Shown here: in pieces, positions 1-9,609 of the stretch | Layout of the letters: the number at the start of each line of letters is the position of its first letter | Numbering within the stretch: the stretch's first letter is position 1 | From: Geodermatophilus sp. YIM 151500 | Lineage (GTDB): Bacteria; Actinomycetota; Actinomycetes; Mycobacteriales; Geodermatophilaceae | Reading direction: 5' to 3' | DNA length: 64,000 nucleotides | NCBI RefSeq assembly: GCF_025716945.1 | Contig: NZ_JAOVZT010000011.1 | Span: 25,411-89,410 of the forward strand | The notes under the pieces: model-generated | What the model saw: only the letters and a program-made list of their open reading frames with translations | Database searches by the model: none | Told to the model about the DNA's origin: nothing | Position numbers and translations under genes: made by a program

Positions 1-464
1 CCGTTCTCGCGCAGCGGCGCCAGCGCCGCGCCGAGCTGCAGGTGGTAGTCGAACGGCTTGAGCGCGTTGATCGACAGCTGGACGACGGGGACGTCGGCGT
101 CCGGGAAGGCGTGCACCAGCACCGACCAGGTGCCGTGGTCGATGCCCCAGCTGTCGACGTCGGCGCCCACCCAGGCCGGGTGCACGAGGTCGGCGATCTC
201 CTCGTGCAGCTCGGGCAGCCCCGGAGGCGCGTAGTCGACCTCGAACAGCGCGCGCGGGAAGCCGTAGAAGTCGTGGATCGTGCGCGGCCGCGGCATCGCG
301 GTCACCGCCGTCGCGTGCACGTACCAGTGCGCGGAGACGACGAGGACGGCCCGCGGGCGGGGCACCGAGCGGCCGAACGCCCGCCAGGCCTCGGTGTAGC
401 GGTTGCGCTCGAGCGCGTTCATCGGGTTGCCGTGGCCGAAGAACGCGGCGGGCATGGGGGTCAT
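1..464 (-). CDS. DODA-type extradiol ring-cleavage dioxygenase, 3' end outside window
   Basis: The minus strand reads about 154 residues and runs off the left edge, so the C-terminus is missing. The protein begins [19 protein letters not shown] and carries GHGNPM and SAHWYV, which hold the zinc-ligand histidines of the LigB/DODA (YgiD) class III extradiol dioxygenases. HDFYGFP and WGIDHGTW further in also fit this family. Such enzymes open catechol-type rings such as DOPA using Fe or Zn. The ATG is preceded by a GGAGGAG ribosome binding site at about 470-478. The gene lies about 105 bp downstream of soxR on the same strand and may be co-transcribed. The substrate cannot be told from sequence. 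Confidence 0.85.
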   Translation of the reverse strand, partial: MTPMPAAFFGHGNPMNALERNRYTEAWRAFGRSVPRPRAVLVVSAHWYVHATAVTAMPRPRTIHDFYGFPRALFEVDYAPPGLPELHEEIADLVHPAWVGADVDSWGIDHGTWSVLVHAFPDADVPVVQLSINALKPFDYHLQLGAALAPLREN

Positions 465-569
465 GCGCTGCTCCTCCCGTCGGGCGGCACCTCGCTCCGG
501 ACCCCTCCTTCCCCGCCGCCGCGCCTTCTCACCCGCGATCGCGTCGTCAACCGGCGTCGGCCGCGGTGG

Positions 570-1037
570 TCAGCTCGCGTTGCTGGTGGGCGGCACCCGG
601 CGCAGGGCGGGCGGCAGCCAGCGCGCCCCGGGGCCCTCCCGGCCGGCCACGTCGCCGGGGTTGGAGAGCCGGCACCGGCCCAGCGAGAGGCAGCCGCAGC
701 CGATGCACGAGGTGAGCCCGTCGCGCAGCTGCACCAGCGCGGCGATCTGCTCGTCGAGCCGGTCCCGCCAGTCGCGCGACAGGCGGGCCCAGTCGCGCGC
801 CGTCGGCGGGCGGCCGTCGGGCAGGGTCGCCAGCGCCGCCCGGATCTCGGCCAGCGACAGCCCGACGTTCTGCGCCGCCCGGACGAACGCCAGCCGCCGC
901 AGGACGCCGCGCGGGTAACGGCGCGCCCCGCCGGGCGTCCGCGCGGGGGCGAGCAGGCCCTGCTGCTCGTAGTAGCGCAGCGCGGACGCCGCGACGCCGG
1001 ACCTGGCGGCCACCTCGCCGATGGTGAGCGTGTCCAC
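570..1037 (-). CDS. soxR: Redox-sensing MerR-family regulator SoxR
   Basis: 155-residue MerR-family protein. The N-terminal winged helix-turn-helix covers about residues 5-25 (LTIGEVAARSGVAASALRYY), a dimerisation helix follows at about 80-108, and the four [2Fe-2S] cysteines are C111, C114, C116 and C122 in CIGCGCLSLGRC, the C-x2-C-x-C-x5-C signature that separates SoxR from other MerR proteins. Established SoxR biology: the oxidised cluster twists promoter DNA and activates transcription when redox-active compounds are present. The GTG start at 1037 has a G-rich ribosome binding site at about 1045-1049. The divergent SDR gene is the obvious target, because a near-perfect sox box lies between them. 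The upstream open frame continues to 1643, but that part is the shadow of the SDR gene. Confidence 0.93.
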   Translation of the reverse strand: MDTLTIGEVAARSGVAASALRYYEQQGLLAPARTPGGARRYPRGVLRRLAFVRAAQNVGLSLAEIRAALATLPDGRPPTARDWARLSRDWRDRLDEQIAALVQLRDGLTSCIGCGCLSLGRCRLSNPGDVAGREGPGARWLPPALRRVPPTSNAS

Positions 1038-1048
1038 CGCGCACCCCC

Positions 1049-1080
1049 TTGACCTGAAGTCAACTTGAGGTTGAACGGTA
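1049..1080 (+). promoter_or_regulatory. SoxR operator inside the divergent soxR/SDR promoter
   Basis: CCTGAAGTCAACTTGAGG at 1053-1070 differs at two positions from the E. coli soxS operator CCTCAAGTTAACTTGAGG. It sits between a TTGACC -35 box (1049-1054) and a poor -10 near 1074-1080, giving the overlong spacer typical of MerR-family promoters. The predicted transcription start falls at or next to the SDR ATG (1086), and no Shine-Dalgarno is visible, so the SDR transcript may be leaderless. The same palindrome could let SoxR control its own gene. Confidence 0.85.
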
Positions 1081-1085
1081 CCCCC

Positions 1086-1778
1086 ATGGACATCCCCACC
1101 GCACTGGTCACCGGAGCCTCCCGCGGCCTGGGCCGCGCCCTGGCCGCCACCCTCGCCGCCCGCGGCTGGCGGCTGGTCGTCGACGGCCGGGACGCCGACC
1201 GGCTCGCCGCCGCCGTGGCCGCCCTCCCCCATCCGGAGCTCGTCACCGCGCTGCCGGGGGACGTCGCCGACCCGGCCCACCGCAGCGCGCTGGCCGCGGC
1301 CGTCGGCGCCCGGCTCGAGCTGCTGGTCAACAACGCCAGCGACCTCGGCCCCACTCCGCTGCCCGCGCTGGCCGACCTCCCGCCGGCCGCGCTGGAACGG
1401 GTGCTCGCGGTCAACACGGTGGCGCCGCTCGCCCTGACCCAGCTCGTGCTGCCGGCGCTCGAGGCGGCCGCCGGCTCGGTGGTCAACATCAGCTCGGACG
1501 CCGCCGTCGAGGCCTACGAGGGCTGGGGTGGTTACGGGGCGAGCAAGGCGGCGCTCGACCAGTTGTCCGCCGTGCTGGCGGTCGAGCACCCGCACCTGCA
1601 CGTGCACGCCGTCGACCCCGGCGACATGGACACCGACATGCACCGCGCCGCCGACCCCGCGGCGACCGGGCTGCCCGCGCCGGAGTCGGTCGTGCCCGCG
1701 CTGCTGCGGCTGGTCGACGAGCGGCTGCCGAGCGCCCGCTGGCGCGCCGAGGACTTCTCGCCGGCGGCCGCGCGATGA
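1086..1778 (+). CDS. Short-chain dehydrogenase/reductase, predicted SoxR target
   Basis: 230-residue classical SDR. The cofactor motif TGASRGLG lies at about residues 9-16, NNAS at about 83-86, and the catalytic serine is in NISS with the YGASK tyrosine/lysine pair following. The family uses NAD(P)H to reduce or oxidise carbonyls and alcohols; the substrate is unknown. I chose the ATG at 1086, since upstream in-frame TTG codons fall inside the sox box. The stop overlaps the next start (ATGA at 1775), so it is translationally coupled to the QueA-like gene. The operator just upstream suggests induction by redox-cycling compounds, by analogy with SoxR targets that are oxidoreductases in other actinobacteria. 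Confidence 0.88.
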   Translation: MDIPTALVTGASRGLGRALAATLAARGWRLVVDGRDADRLAAAVAALPHPELVTALPGDVADPAHRSALAAAVGARLELLVNNASDLGPTPLPALADLPPAALERVLAVNTVAPLALTQLVLPALEAAAGSVVNISSDAAVEAYEGWGGYGASKAALDQLSAVLAVEHPHLHVHAVDPGDMDTDMHRAADPAATGLPAPESVVPALLRLVDERLPSARWRAEDFSPAAAR

Positions 1779-2803
1779 CCGCGACGTTCACCCTGCCGCC
1801 GGGCGCCGAGGCGCCGTCGCCGCCGGAGTGGCGGGGGCTGGCCCGCGACGAGGTGCGGCTGATGACCGTGCGGCCGGACGGCGTCACCCACGCGCGCTTC
1901 CGCGACCTGCCCGGCCTCCTCCGGCCCGGTGACCTCGTCGTGGTCAACACCTCCGCCACGCTGCCGGCGCGGGTCGACGTCCGGCGGGCCGACGGCGTCG
2001 TCGTCCCGCTGCACGTCTCGACCCAGCTCGACGACGGCAGCTGGGTGGTCGAGCTGCGCCGTCCGGACAACCGCGGGCCCGACCTCGGCGTCGAACCGGG
2101 CACCGGGCTGGCCCTACCGGGCGGGGTCCACCTCGTGCTGCTCGACGGCCACCCCGACCCGCAGCGGCCCGGCCGGCTGTGGCGGGCCCGGCCCGATCCG
2201 GCCGTGCCGACCACCGCCTACCTGCCGGCGCACGGCCGTCCGGTCGGCTACGGCTACCTGGACGGCGACTTCCCGCTCGCCGCCCGGCAGAACGTGTACG
2301 CCGCGGAGCCGGGCAGCGCGGAGATGGCCAGCGCCGGGCGCCCGTTCAGCAAGACCGTGCTGGTGCGGCTGATCGCCCGGGGCGTCGTCGTGGCCCCGCT
2401 GGTCCTGCACACCGGCGTCTCCAGCCCCGAGCCGGCCGAGCCGCCGTACCCCGAGCGGTTCGCCGTCCCGGAGGTCACCGCCCGGCTGGTCACCGGCACC
2501 CGGGCGGCCCGGCGGCGGGTGGTCGCCGTCGGCACCACCGTCACCCGGGCGCTGGAGTCGGCCACCGGTGAGGACGGCGTCACCCGCCCGGCCACCGGCT
2601 GGACCGACCTCGTGCTCGGGCCCGACCGGCCGGCGCGCGCGGTGACCGGCCTGGTCACCGGCCTGCACGCACCCGAGGCGAGCCACCTGCAGCTGCTCGA
2701 GGCGGTGGCCGGCCCGGTGCTCGTGGCCCGCGCCTACGAGGCGGCGGTCGCCGAGCGGTACCTCTGGCACGAGTTCGGCGACTCGATGCTCTTCCTTCCC
2801 TGA
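1775..2803 (+). CDS. QueA-family protein (S-adenosylmethionine:tRNA ribosyltransferase-isomerase-like)
   Basis: 342 residues, full QueA length. Recognisable QueA landmarks are GDLVVVNTSATLPAR (canonical form NDTRVIPAR), AVGTTVTRALE, WTDLVLGP and the C-terminal FGDSMLF (canonical YGDAML). Several blocks are altered: the canonical APTAGLHFT region reads MASAGRPFS, LHVGAGTF reads LHTGVSSPE, and TNFHLP reads TGLHAP. True QueA transfers the ribosyl part of SAM to preQ1 in tRNA. No other queuosine gene is in the window. The gene overlaps the SDR gene by 4 nt and is followed by a strong hairpin, so the two form one transcription unit. I am confident of the family but not that it acts on tRNA. Confidence 0.75.
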   Translation: MTATFTLPPGAEAPSPPEWRGLARDEVRLMTVRPDGVTHARFRDLPGLLRPGDLVVVNTSATLPARVDVRRADGVVVPLHVSTQLDDGSWVVELRRPDNRGPDLGVEPGTGLALPGGVHLVLLDGHPDPQRPGRLWRARPDPAVPTTAYLPAHGRPVGYGYLDGDFPLAARQNVYAAEPGSAEMASAGRPFSKTVLVRLIARGVVVAPLVLHTGVSSPEPAEPPYPERFAVPEVTARLVTGTRAARRRVVAVGTTVTRALESATGEDGVTRPATGWTDLVLGPDRPARAVTGLVTGLHAPEASHLQLLEAVAGPVLVARAYEAAVAERYLWHEFGDSMLFLP

Positions 2804-2805
2804 CC

Positions 2806-2844
2806 GGAGGAGATCCGTGCGCGTGACCCGCACGGATCTCCTCC
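2806..2844. terminator. Perfect 16-bp hairpin after the QueA-like gene
   Basis: Arms 2806-2821 and 2829-2844 are fully complementary (core GATCCGTGCG) around the 7-nt loop CGTGACC. It begins 2 nt after the stop codon. There is no T-run, as is common in high-GC actinobacteria. It belongs to the GGATCCGT/GTGAC hairpin family also seen at 4335, 20351 and 53311. Confidence 0.8.
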
Positions 2845-2923
2845 ACGTGAGGCGGCGCGGCCGCGCGCACGTCGGGCTAGGGTGCGCGTCACCCGCACGC
2901 CTCACCCCCGGAGGTCCTCGCGC

Positions 2924-4324
2924 ATGGGGCGAGCCCCGACCCGGTCGTTCCTCATCGCCCTCGTGACCGGGCTCGTCGCGGCCTGCTCCCCCTCCGCCGC
3001 GACCACCGAGCCCACCGCGACCCCCGAGCCCACCGCGACCGCCGCGGCCACCGAGTTCACCGAGCCCACCGACCCGACCGCGGCGCAGGACCGGTCACCG
3101 CCGCCGGCGACCGAGTACTTCGTCGACGAGGCGAAGCTGCCGTTCGGCCCGCCGGCCAACGGCGTCGAGACCACCCGCCGGTGGGGTGTGCTGGGCGGCG
3201 CCGGCTTCCGCATCGAGGTGCCCGAGTCGTGGAACGGCGACCTGGTCGTCCACGCGCACGGCTACCGCGGTACCGGTCCGGAGCTGACCGTCGACGACCC
3301 CCCGCTGCGGGAGCACCTCGTCGCCCGTGGCTACGCCTGGGCCGCGTCCAGCTACGACGAGAACGGCTACGACGTCGGCTCCGGCGTCCGGAGCACCCAC
3401 CGGCTCGTCGAGCACTTCGACGCGACCGTCCGCGAGCCCCGGCGGCGGTACCTGAGCGGCGTCTCGATGGGCGGGCACGTCACCGGTGTCACCCTCGAAA
3501 CCTTCCCCGACGAGTACGACGGAGCCCTGCCGGTGTGCGGCGTGATGGGCGACCGGCGGCTGTTCGACACCTTCCTCGACTACAACGCGGCCGCCCAGGC
3601 GCTCGTCCCCGACACCGCGACGCTGCCCGTCTACCCGGCGCCGGGCGACTACGTCACGACGGTCGTGCCGCAGCAGATCGCCCCGGCGCTCGGCACGCCG
3701 TACCCGCTCGTGCCCACCGAGGCGGGCGAGGACCTGCGCGCGCTGACCGTGCAGCGCACCGGCGGCGACCGGCCGCTCACCGACCGCGGCTTCGCCGAGT
3801 GGGCGCAGTTCCTGTTCACCCTCTACCCGACCGATCCCGGACTCGGGGAGGAGCCCGGACCGGTCGGCGGCAACGCCGGCACGGTCTACCAGCTCGACGC
3901 CGACCCGGCGCTGACCACCGAGGAACGGGCGCTCAACGAGGAGATCCTGCGCGTGGAGGCCGCGCCGGGCGGCGGCGGGCTCACCGGCGTGCCCACCATC
4001 GACGGCCGGCCCTCCGTGCCGGTGCTGACCCTCCACGGCCTGGGCGACCTGTTCGTGCCGTTCAGCATGGAGCAGGAGTACGCCCGCGACGTCGCCGCCC
4101 GCGGGGACCCCGACCTGCTGGTGCAGCGGGCCGTCCGCACCGTCGCGCACTGCGACTTCTCGCCGCAGGAGTGGACGACGGCGTTCGACGACCTGGTGCG
4201 CTGGGTCGAGGACGGCGTCCGACCCGCGGGCGACGACGTGCTCGACCCGGTCGTGGTCGCCGATCCCGGCTACGGCTGTCGGTCCACCGTGCCGCTGCGC
4301 CCCTACGACCCCGGCTGCGGCTGA
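2924..4324 (+). CDS. Secreted alpha/beta hydrolase, lipoprotein
   Basis: 466 residues from the ATG at 2924, which has GGAGG at 2910-2914. A lipoprotein signal peptide ends in the lipobox LVAAC, followed by a low-complexity Thr/Pro/Glu-rich spacer (repeated TATPEPTA) of about 45 residues that would tether the enzyme outside the membrane. The catalytic domain has the nucleophile elbow SGVSMGG, a probable acid in HGLGDLFVP and a probable histidine in VAHCDF, an esterase/hydrolase triad. The C-terminal FSPQEW followed by a helix resembles tannase-like or polyester-degrading hydrolases, but I cannot assign a substrate. The gene stands alone between two family hairpins. Confidence 0.8.
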   Translation: MGRAPTRSFLIALVTGLVAACSPSAATTEPTATPEPTATAAATEFTEPTDPTAAQDRSPPPATEYFVDEAKLPFGPPANGVETTRRWGVLGGAGFRIEVPESWNGDLVVHAHGYRGTGPELTVDDPPLREHLVARGYAWAASSYDENGYDVGSGVRSTHRLVEHFDATVREPRRRYLSGVSMGGHVTGVTLETFPDEYDGALPVCGVMGDRRLFDTFLDYNAAAQALVPDTATLPVYPAPGDYVTTVVPQQIAPALGTPYPLVPTEAGEDLRALTVQRTGGDRPLTDRGFAEWAQFLFTLYPTDPGLGEEPGPVGGNAGTVYQLDADPALTTEERALNEEILRVEAAPGGGGLTGVPTIDGRPSVPVLTLHGLGDLFVPFSMEQEYARDVAARGDPDLLVQRAVRTVAHCDFSPQEWTTAFDDLVRWVEDGVRPAGDDVLDPVVVADPGYGCRSTVPLRPYDPGCG

Positions 4325-4334
4325 CGCGACCGGC

Positions 4335-4382
4335 GTGGATCCGTGCGCGTCACGCCCGTGCGCGTCACGCCCACGGATCCAC
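4335..4382. terminator. GGATCCGT-family hairpin with a duplicated loop unit
   Basis: GTGGATCCGTG at 4335-4345 pairs with CACGGATCCAC at 4372-4382 across a 26-nt loop. The loop region holds a perfect direct duplication of the 15-mer GTGCGCGTCACGCCC (4343-4357 and 4358-4372). It starts 10 nt after the hydrolase stop and is probably its terminator. Confidence 0.7.
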
Positions 4383-4432
4383 TCCGCACCGGGCGGCTGC
4401 GCTCCGGGCATACGCCGGACGGCGGTCGGCAA

Positions 4433-4453
4433 TACGGTGTGGTGGAGGACACA
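4433..4453 (+). promoter_or_regulatory. acs promoter with overlapping CRP-like palindrome
   Basis: TACGGT at 4433-4438 is a good -10 box. TGTG-N8-CACA at 4438-4453 matches the outer core of the actinobacterial CRP consensus TGTGA-N6-TCACA and would cover the transcription start. A crp gene lies 8.5 kb downstream, and CRP control of acs is known in mycobacteria. This is inferred from sequence only. Confidence 0.5.
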
Positions 4454-4508
4454 CGACGGCCCCACCCGCGTCGCAGTGACGCGACGCCCGACCCTCGGAG
4501 GTAGCGGC

Positions 4509-6476
<1,968 letters not shown>

Positions 6477-6478
6477 CC

Positions 6479-6517
6479 GGAGTGCGGGAGCGCAGGTTTC
6501 CTGCGCTCCCGCACTCC
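6479..6517. terminator. Perfect 18-bp hairpin after acs
   Basis: GGAGTGCGGGAGCGCAGG at 6479-6496 pairs fully with 6500-6517 around TTT. It begins 2 nt after the acs stop. The outer arm differs from the GGATCCGT family, but placement and geometry are the same. Probably an intrinsic terminator. Confidence 0.85.
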
Positions 6518-6604
6518 ACCGGCCGGGGGACCCGGGGGGCGCGGTCGGCGCCGGTGCGGCACGATCTCTGCTGACCTGCACCCGAACCGACCGAGGGAGA
6601 GCCC

Positions 6605-7096
6605 GTGGCCCAGACCGTGCCGGCGCACCGGACCGCACGCACCGACGACTCCTCGATCGGCACGCTCGTCCAGAGCGCGATGGCCGACGTGTCGGTGCTC
6701 GTGCGAGGCGAGATCGAGCTGGCCAAGACCGAGCTGACCCGCTCGGTGAAGCGCGCCGGCGTCGGCATCGCGGCCTTCGTCGTGGCCGGTGTCGTGCTGC
6801 TGTTCAGCCTGATCTTCCTGCTGGTGGCCCTGGCCGAGGGGCTGACCGCCCTGGGGCTGTACCGCTGGCTGTCCTACCTGCTGGTGTGGCTGCTGCTCGC
6901 GCTGGTCGCCGCGGTGGCCGGGCTGGTCGGGCTGCGGGCGCTCAAGAAGATCGAGAAGCCCGAGCGCACGCTCGAGAGCTTGCGCGACCTGCCCGAGGTG
7001 CTGCACCGCGAGGCGCCCGGCCAGCGGCGCCGTGATCTGCCCACCGTCGAGCAGGGCCGGGTCGAGCGGCGCTCCCCCGACTCCTACCTGGTCTGA
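6605..7096 (+). CDS. Actinobacterial holin-X family membrane protein (PF07332 type)
   Basis: 163 residues from GTG 6605, behind a GAGGGAGA ribosome binding site. The N-terminal part is an amphipathic helix (SALVRGEIELAKTEL-type pattern, here VSVLVRGEIELAKTE at about 36-49) followed by two transmembrane helices at about 57-80 and 88-115, then a charged tail. This is the architecture of the putative actinobacterial holin-X family. Despite the name, nothing nearby is phage-derived, and the gene occupies the place of the membrane protein Rv3669 in M. tuberculosis. Cellular role unknown. The following hydrolase may start inside its 3' end. Confidence 0.8.
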   Translation: MAQTVPAHRTARTDDSSIGTLVQSAMADVSVLVRGEIELAKTELTRSVKRAGVGIAAFVVAGVVLLFSLIFLLVALAEGLTALGLYRWLSYLLVWLLLALVAAVAGLVGLRALKKIEKPERTLESLRDLPEVLHREAPGQRRRDLPTVEQGRVERRSPDSYLV

Positions 7097-8090
7097 CCCG
7101 GGGCGCCCGCCGCATGGCAGCCGGCCGCCTCGCGGGGTCGCGCTGAGCGGCGGCACGGGCGGTCCGGGCAGCGGTCGTCCCGATGCGACCAGCGTCCTGC
7201 TGCCCGGGCCGTGGCAGCACCGCGACATCTCCGCCAACGGCATCCGGCTGCACGCCGCGGAGGCCGGTGAGGGTCCTCTCGTGCTGCTGTTGCACGGCTT
7301 CCCCCAGTTCTGGTGGACCTGGCGTGCCCAGCTACCGGCCCTGGCCGACGCCGGATTCCACGCCGTCGCGCCGGACCTGCGCGGCTACGGCGCGAGCGAC
7401 AAACCCCCGCGCGGCTACGACCTGCCCAGCCTCGCCGCCGACGTGGCAGCACTGGTCCGCGCGCTCGGCGAGCGCGACGCCGTCGTCGTCGGGCACGACT
7501 GGGGGGGCCTGCTGGCCTGGACGACGGCCGCGCTGCACCCGCGCACCGTGCGTCGGCTGGTCGTCCTGTCGATGGCCCATCCCCGCCGGCTGCGGGCCGC
7601 GATGGCCGACCCGCGGCAGCGGCGGGCCTCCCGGTACGCGCTGCGTTTCCAGCTCCCCCGGCTGCCCGAGCGGCGGCTGACCCGCACCGACGACGACCCG
7701 GTCGCCGACCTGCTGCAACGGTGGGCGGGACCGGCGTGGGTGCACACGCCCGCCTTCGCGGAGGCGGTCGAGCGCTACCGCTCCGCCGCACGCATTCCGC
7801 AGGCGGCGTACGGCGCCATGGAGTACCACCGCTGGGCCGGCCGCTCGCAGCTGCGCCCCGATGGGCTGCGCTACGCGCGCCGGATGGCCGCCCCGGTGAC
7901 CGCACCGACCCTCCAGCTGCACGGCGAGCTCGACCCGTGCGTGCTGGTGGAGAGCGCGCGGGGGTCGGGCCGCTACGTCGCCGGCGCCTACGACTGGCGC
8001 GAGCTGCCCGGCGTCGGCCACTTCCCGCAGGAGGAGGCGCCCGACGAGGTCAGCCGGGCGCTGGTCGCCTGGGCCACCCAGCTCCGCTGA
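7032..8090 (+). CDS. Alpha/beta hydrolase, epoxide hydrolase-like (EphE position)
   Basis: The body begins near 7200 (WQHRDISANGIRLH) and carries LLLHGFPQFWW with the oxyanion-hole HGFP motif, the nucleophile elbow VGHDWGG (Asp nucleophile), a cap domain, an acid region at LHGELDPCV and the histidine in GVGHFPQEE. An Asp nucleophile with HGxP marks the epoxide hydrolase/haloalkane dehalogenase group. The position matches Rv3670 ephE. The start is uncertain: GTG 7032 is the only standard in-frame start, but it overlaps the previous gene by 65 nt and adds a non-conserved-looking tail. A CTG at 7143 is another possibility. A short tandem-repeat array separates it from convergent marP. Confidence 0.8.
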   Translation: MICPPSSRAGSSGAPPTPTWSDPGRPPHGSRPPRGVALSGGTGGPGSGRPDATSVLLPGPWQHRDISANGIRLHAAEAGEGPLVLLLHGFPQFWWTWRAQLPALADAGFHAVAPDLRGYGASDKPPRGYDLPSLAADVAALVRALGERDAVVVGHDWGGLLAWTTAALHPRTVRRLVVLSMAHPRRLRAAMADPRQRRASRYALRFQLPRLPERRLTRTDDDPVADLLQRWAGPAWVHTPAFAEAVERYRSAARIPQAAYGAMEYHRWAGRSQLRPDGLRYARRMAAPVTAPTLQLHGELDPCVLVESARGSGRYVAGAYDWRELPGVGHFPQEEAPDEVSRALVAWATQLR

Positions 8091-8100
8091 GGGGGGTGGG

Positions 8101-8366
8101 GAGGACGCGGCTCCCCAGCAGGGTCCCGCCGCGAGCCTGCGAGTGGTGGGGGGCGGGGTGGCCCCGTCCCGGGTCCCGCCCCGAGCCTGCGAGTGGTAGG
8201 GGGCAGGGCGGCCCCGTCCCGGGTCCCGCCCCGAGCCTGCGAGTGGTAGGGGGCAGGGCGGCCCCGTCCCGGGTCCCGCCCCGAGCCTGCGAGGGGTGGG
8301 GAGGACGCGGCCCCCCTGCAGGGTCCCGCCGCGAGCCTGCGAGTGGTGGGGGGTAGGGGGGTCCTC
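8101..8366. repeat. Five tandem 50-bp units of the GAGCNTGCGA hairpin family
   Basis: Units begin at 8121, 8171, 8221, 8271 and 8321. The second and third are identical. Each holds the loop GAGCCTGCGA (first at 8133-8142) between a CCCGCC-type arm and a GTGGTRGGG arm. GAGGAC at 8301-8306 can pair with GTCCTC at 8361-8366 around the last unit. The array fills the gap between the convergent hydrolase and marP. No spacers, so not CRISPR. Confidence 0.9.
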
Positions 8367-9548
8367 TTACTCGCAGGGGCCGGTGGCCGCGGGTGCGGTG
8401 GCGGCGAGCCCGGTGGAGGCGGCCTCGGCGACCTGCGCGGCGGTGAGGGCGTAGCCGGTGTCGGGATCGTCGACCGCCGAGGCGAACACCACGCCGAGCA
8501 CGCTGCCGTCGGGTGCGAACAGCGGCCCACCGGAGTTGCCCGAGCGCACCGTGCCGAAGAGCGCGTACACGTCGCGGACGACGGTGCCGCTGTTGCGGAA
8601 GTCCGGCCCGCTGATCTCGCCGCGCTGGCGCACGCGCGCCGGGCCGACGTAGAGGTCACCGCCACCCGGGTAACCCATGATGATCGCGTCGTCACCGCTG
8701 TCGGCCGGCTCGGGGGTGAACCGCAGCGGCACCGTCGGCAGGCCCGGGACGGCGAGCACCGCGACGTCGGTGGCCTCGTCGACGTACACCGGCGTCGCCG
8801 GGTACTCCTCGCCCTCGGCCAGCACGACCGGTTCGGTCACACCGGCGAGCACGTGCGCGTTGGTCATCACCCGGTCGACGGCGTAGACGAATCCGGAGCC
8901 GTCGATCTGCCGCGAGCAGCTCGGCGCGATGCCGCTGATCTTGACCACCGACCCGCGCACCGAGCCCACGACCGGGCTGGCGGCGAGCGCCTCGTCGGGC
9001 ACCGGGACGTCCGGCACCCGCGTGGGGGTCAGCGGGTCGAGCACGTCGGGCAGCCCGTTGCGGTCGATGGCCTCGCGCAGCGAGTCGTAGACCGTCCGCA
9101 CCTGGTCGGGCACGGCCTGCTCGACCGCCTGGACCAGCGCGGACTGCCGCACCTGGCTGGCCACCGTCGGGAAGGGGGAGCTGGCCAGCGGGGAGGCCAC
9201 CATCCAGGCCACCAGCAGGACCGCGATCGCGGACACCACCGCGCCGGCGACGGAGTCGACCACCTTGGCCGGCTCCCAGGTCACCCGTTGGCGCAGCGCG
9301 CGTCCGACAGCCCCGGCCACCACCTGGCCGAGCAGCGCGCCGGCGAGGACGACGACGAGCGCGGCGAACACCCGGGTGACGCTCGAACCGTCGACCCGCT
9401 CGGCGACCGGCTGGGAGAACTGCGCGCCCACGACGGCGCCACCCAGGAAGCCGAAGAACGAGGTGGCCGACACCAGGAGCCCCTGCCGGAAGCCGGACAG
9501 CGCGAAGAGCAGCGCCACGCCGATGAGGATCAGGTCGACCACGGACAT
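8367..9548 (-). CDS. marP: Membrane-anchored serine protease MarP (acid resistance)
   Basis: 393 residues. Four N-terminal transmembrane helices of the CvpA/colicin V type (about residues 5-120) lead to a periplasmic chymotrypsin-like domain with catalytic H232 (TNAHV), D261 (TDVAV) and S339 (GNSGGP). C211 and C392, the latter one residue from the C-terminus, match the disulfide pair that stabilises M. tuberculosis MarP (Rv3671c, whose triad is H235/D264/S343). MarP is known to maintain internal pH in acid by activating a peptidoglycan hydrolase; whether that applies here is inference. It is convergent with the epoxide hydrolase gene. Confidence 0.95.
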   Translation of the reverse strand: MSVVDLILIGVALLFALSGFRQGLLVSATSFFGFLGGAVVGAQFSQPVAERVDGSSVTRVFAALVVVLAGALLGQVVAGAVGRALRQRVTWEPAKVVDSVAGAVVSAIAVLLVAWMVASPLASSPFPTVASQVRQSALVQAVEQAVPDQVRTVYDSLREAIDRNGLPDVLDPLTPTRVPDVPVPDEALAASPVVGSVRGSVVKISGIAPSCSRQIDGSGFVYAVDRVMTNAHVLAGVTEPVVLAEGEEYPATPVYVDEATDVAVLAVPGLPTVPLRFTPEPADSGDDAIIMGYPGGGDLYVGPARVRQRGEISGPDFRNSGTVVRDVYALFGTVRSGNSGGPLFAPDGSVLGVVFASAVDDPDTGYALTAAQVAEAASTGLAATAPAATGPCE

Positions 9549-9609
9549 CAGGGCACGCGCACCCGTCCGGACCGCCGTCCCGTCGCCGCCGGGGCGCCCG
9601 CGCGCGCCG

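Noticed and set aside
461..1489. Minus-strand frame running through soxR and the SDR gene
   Set aside because: Out of frame with soxR; no domain. The real SoxR frame ends at 570 and starts at 1037.
6605..7096. Holin as a sign of a prophage
   Set aside because: The family is a chromosomal actinobacterial membrane protein despite its name, and no phage genes, integrase or att site are near.
8121..8366. Possible CRISPR array (regular 50-bp repeats)
   Set aside because: Units abut with no unique spacers and no cas genes are in the window. Same for 41006-41260 and 63701-64000.
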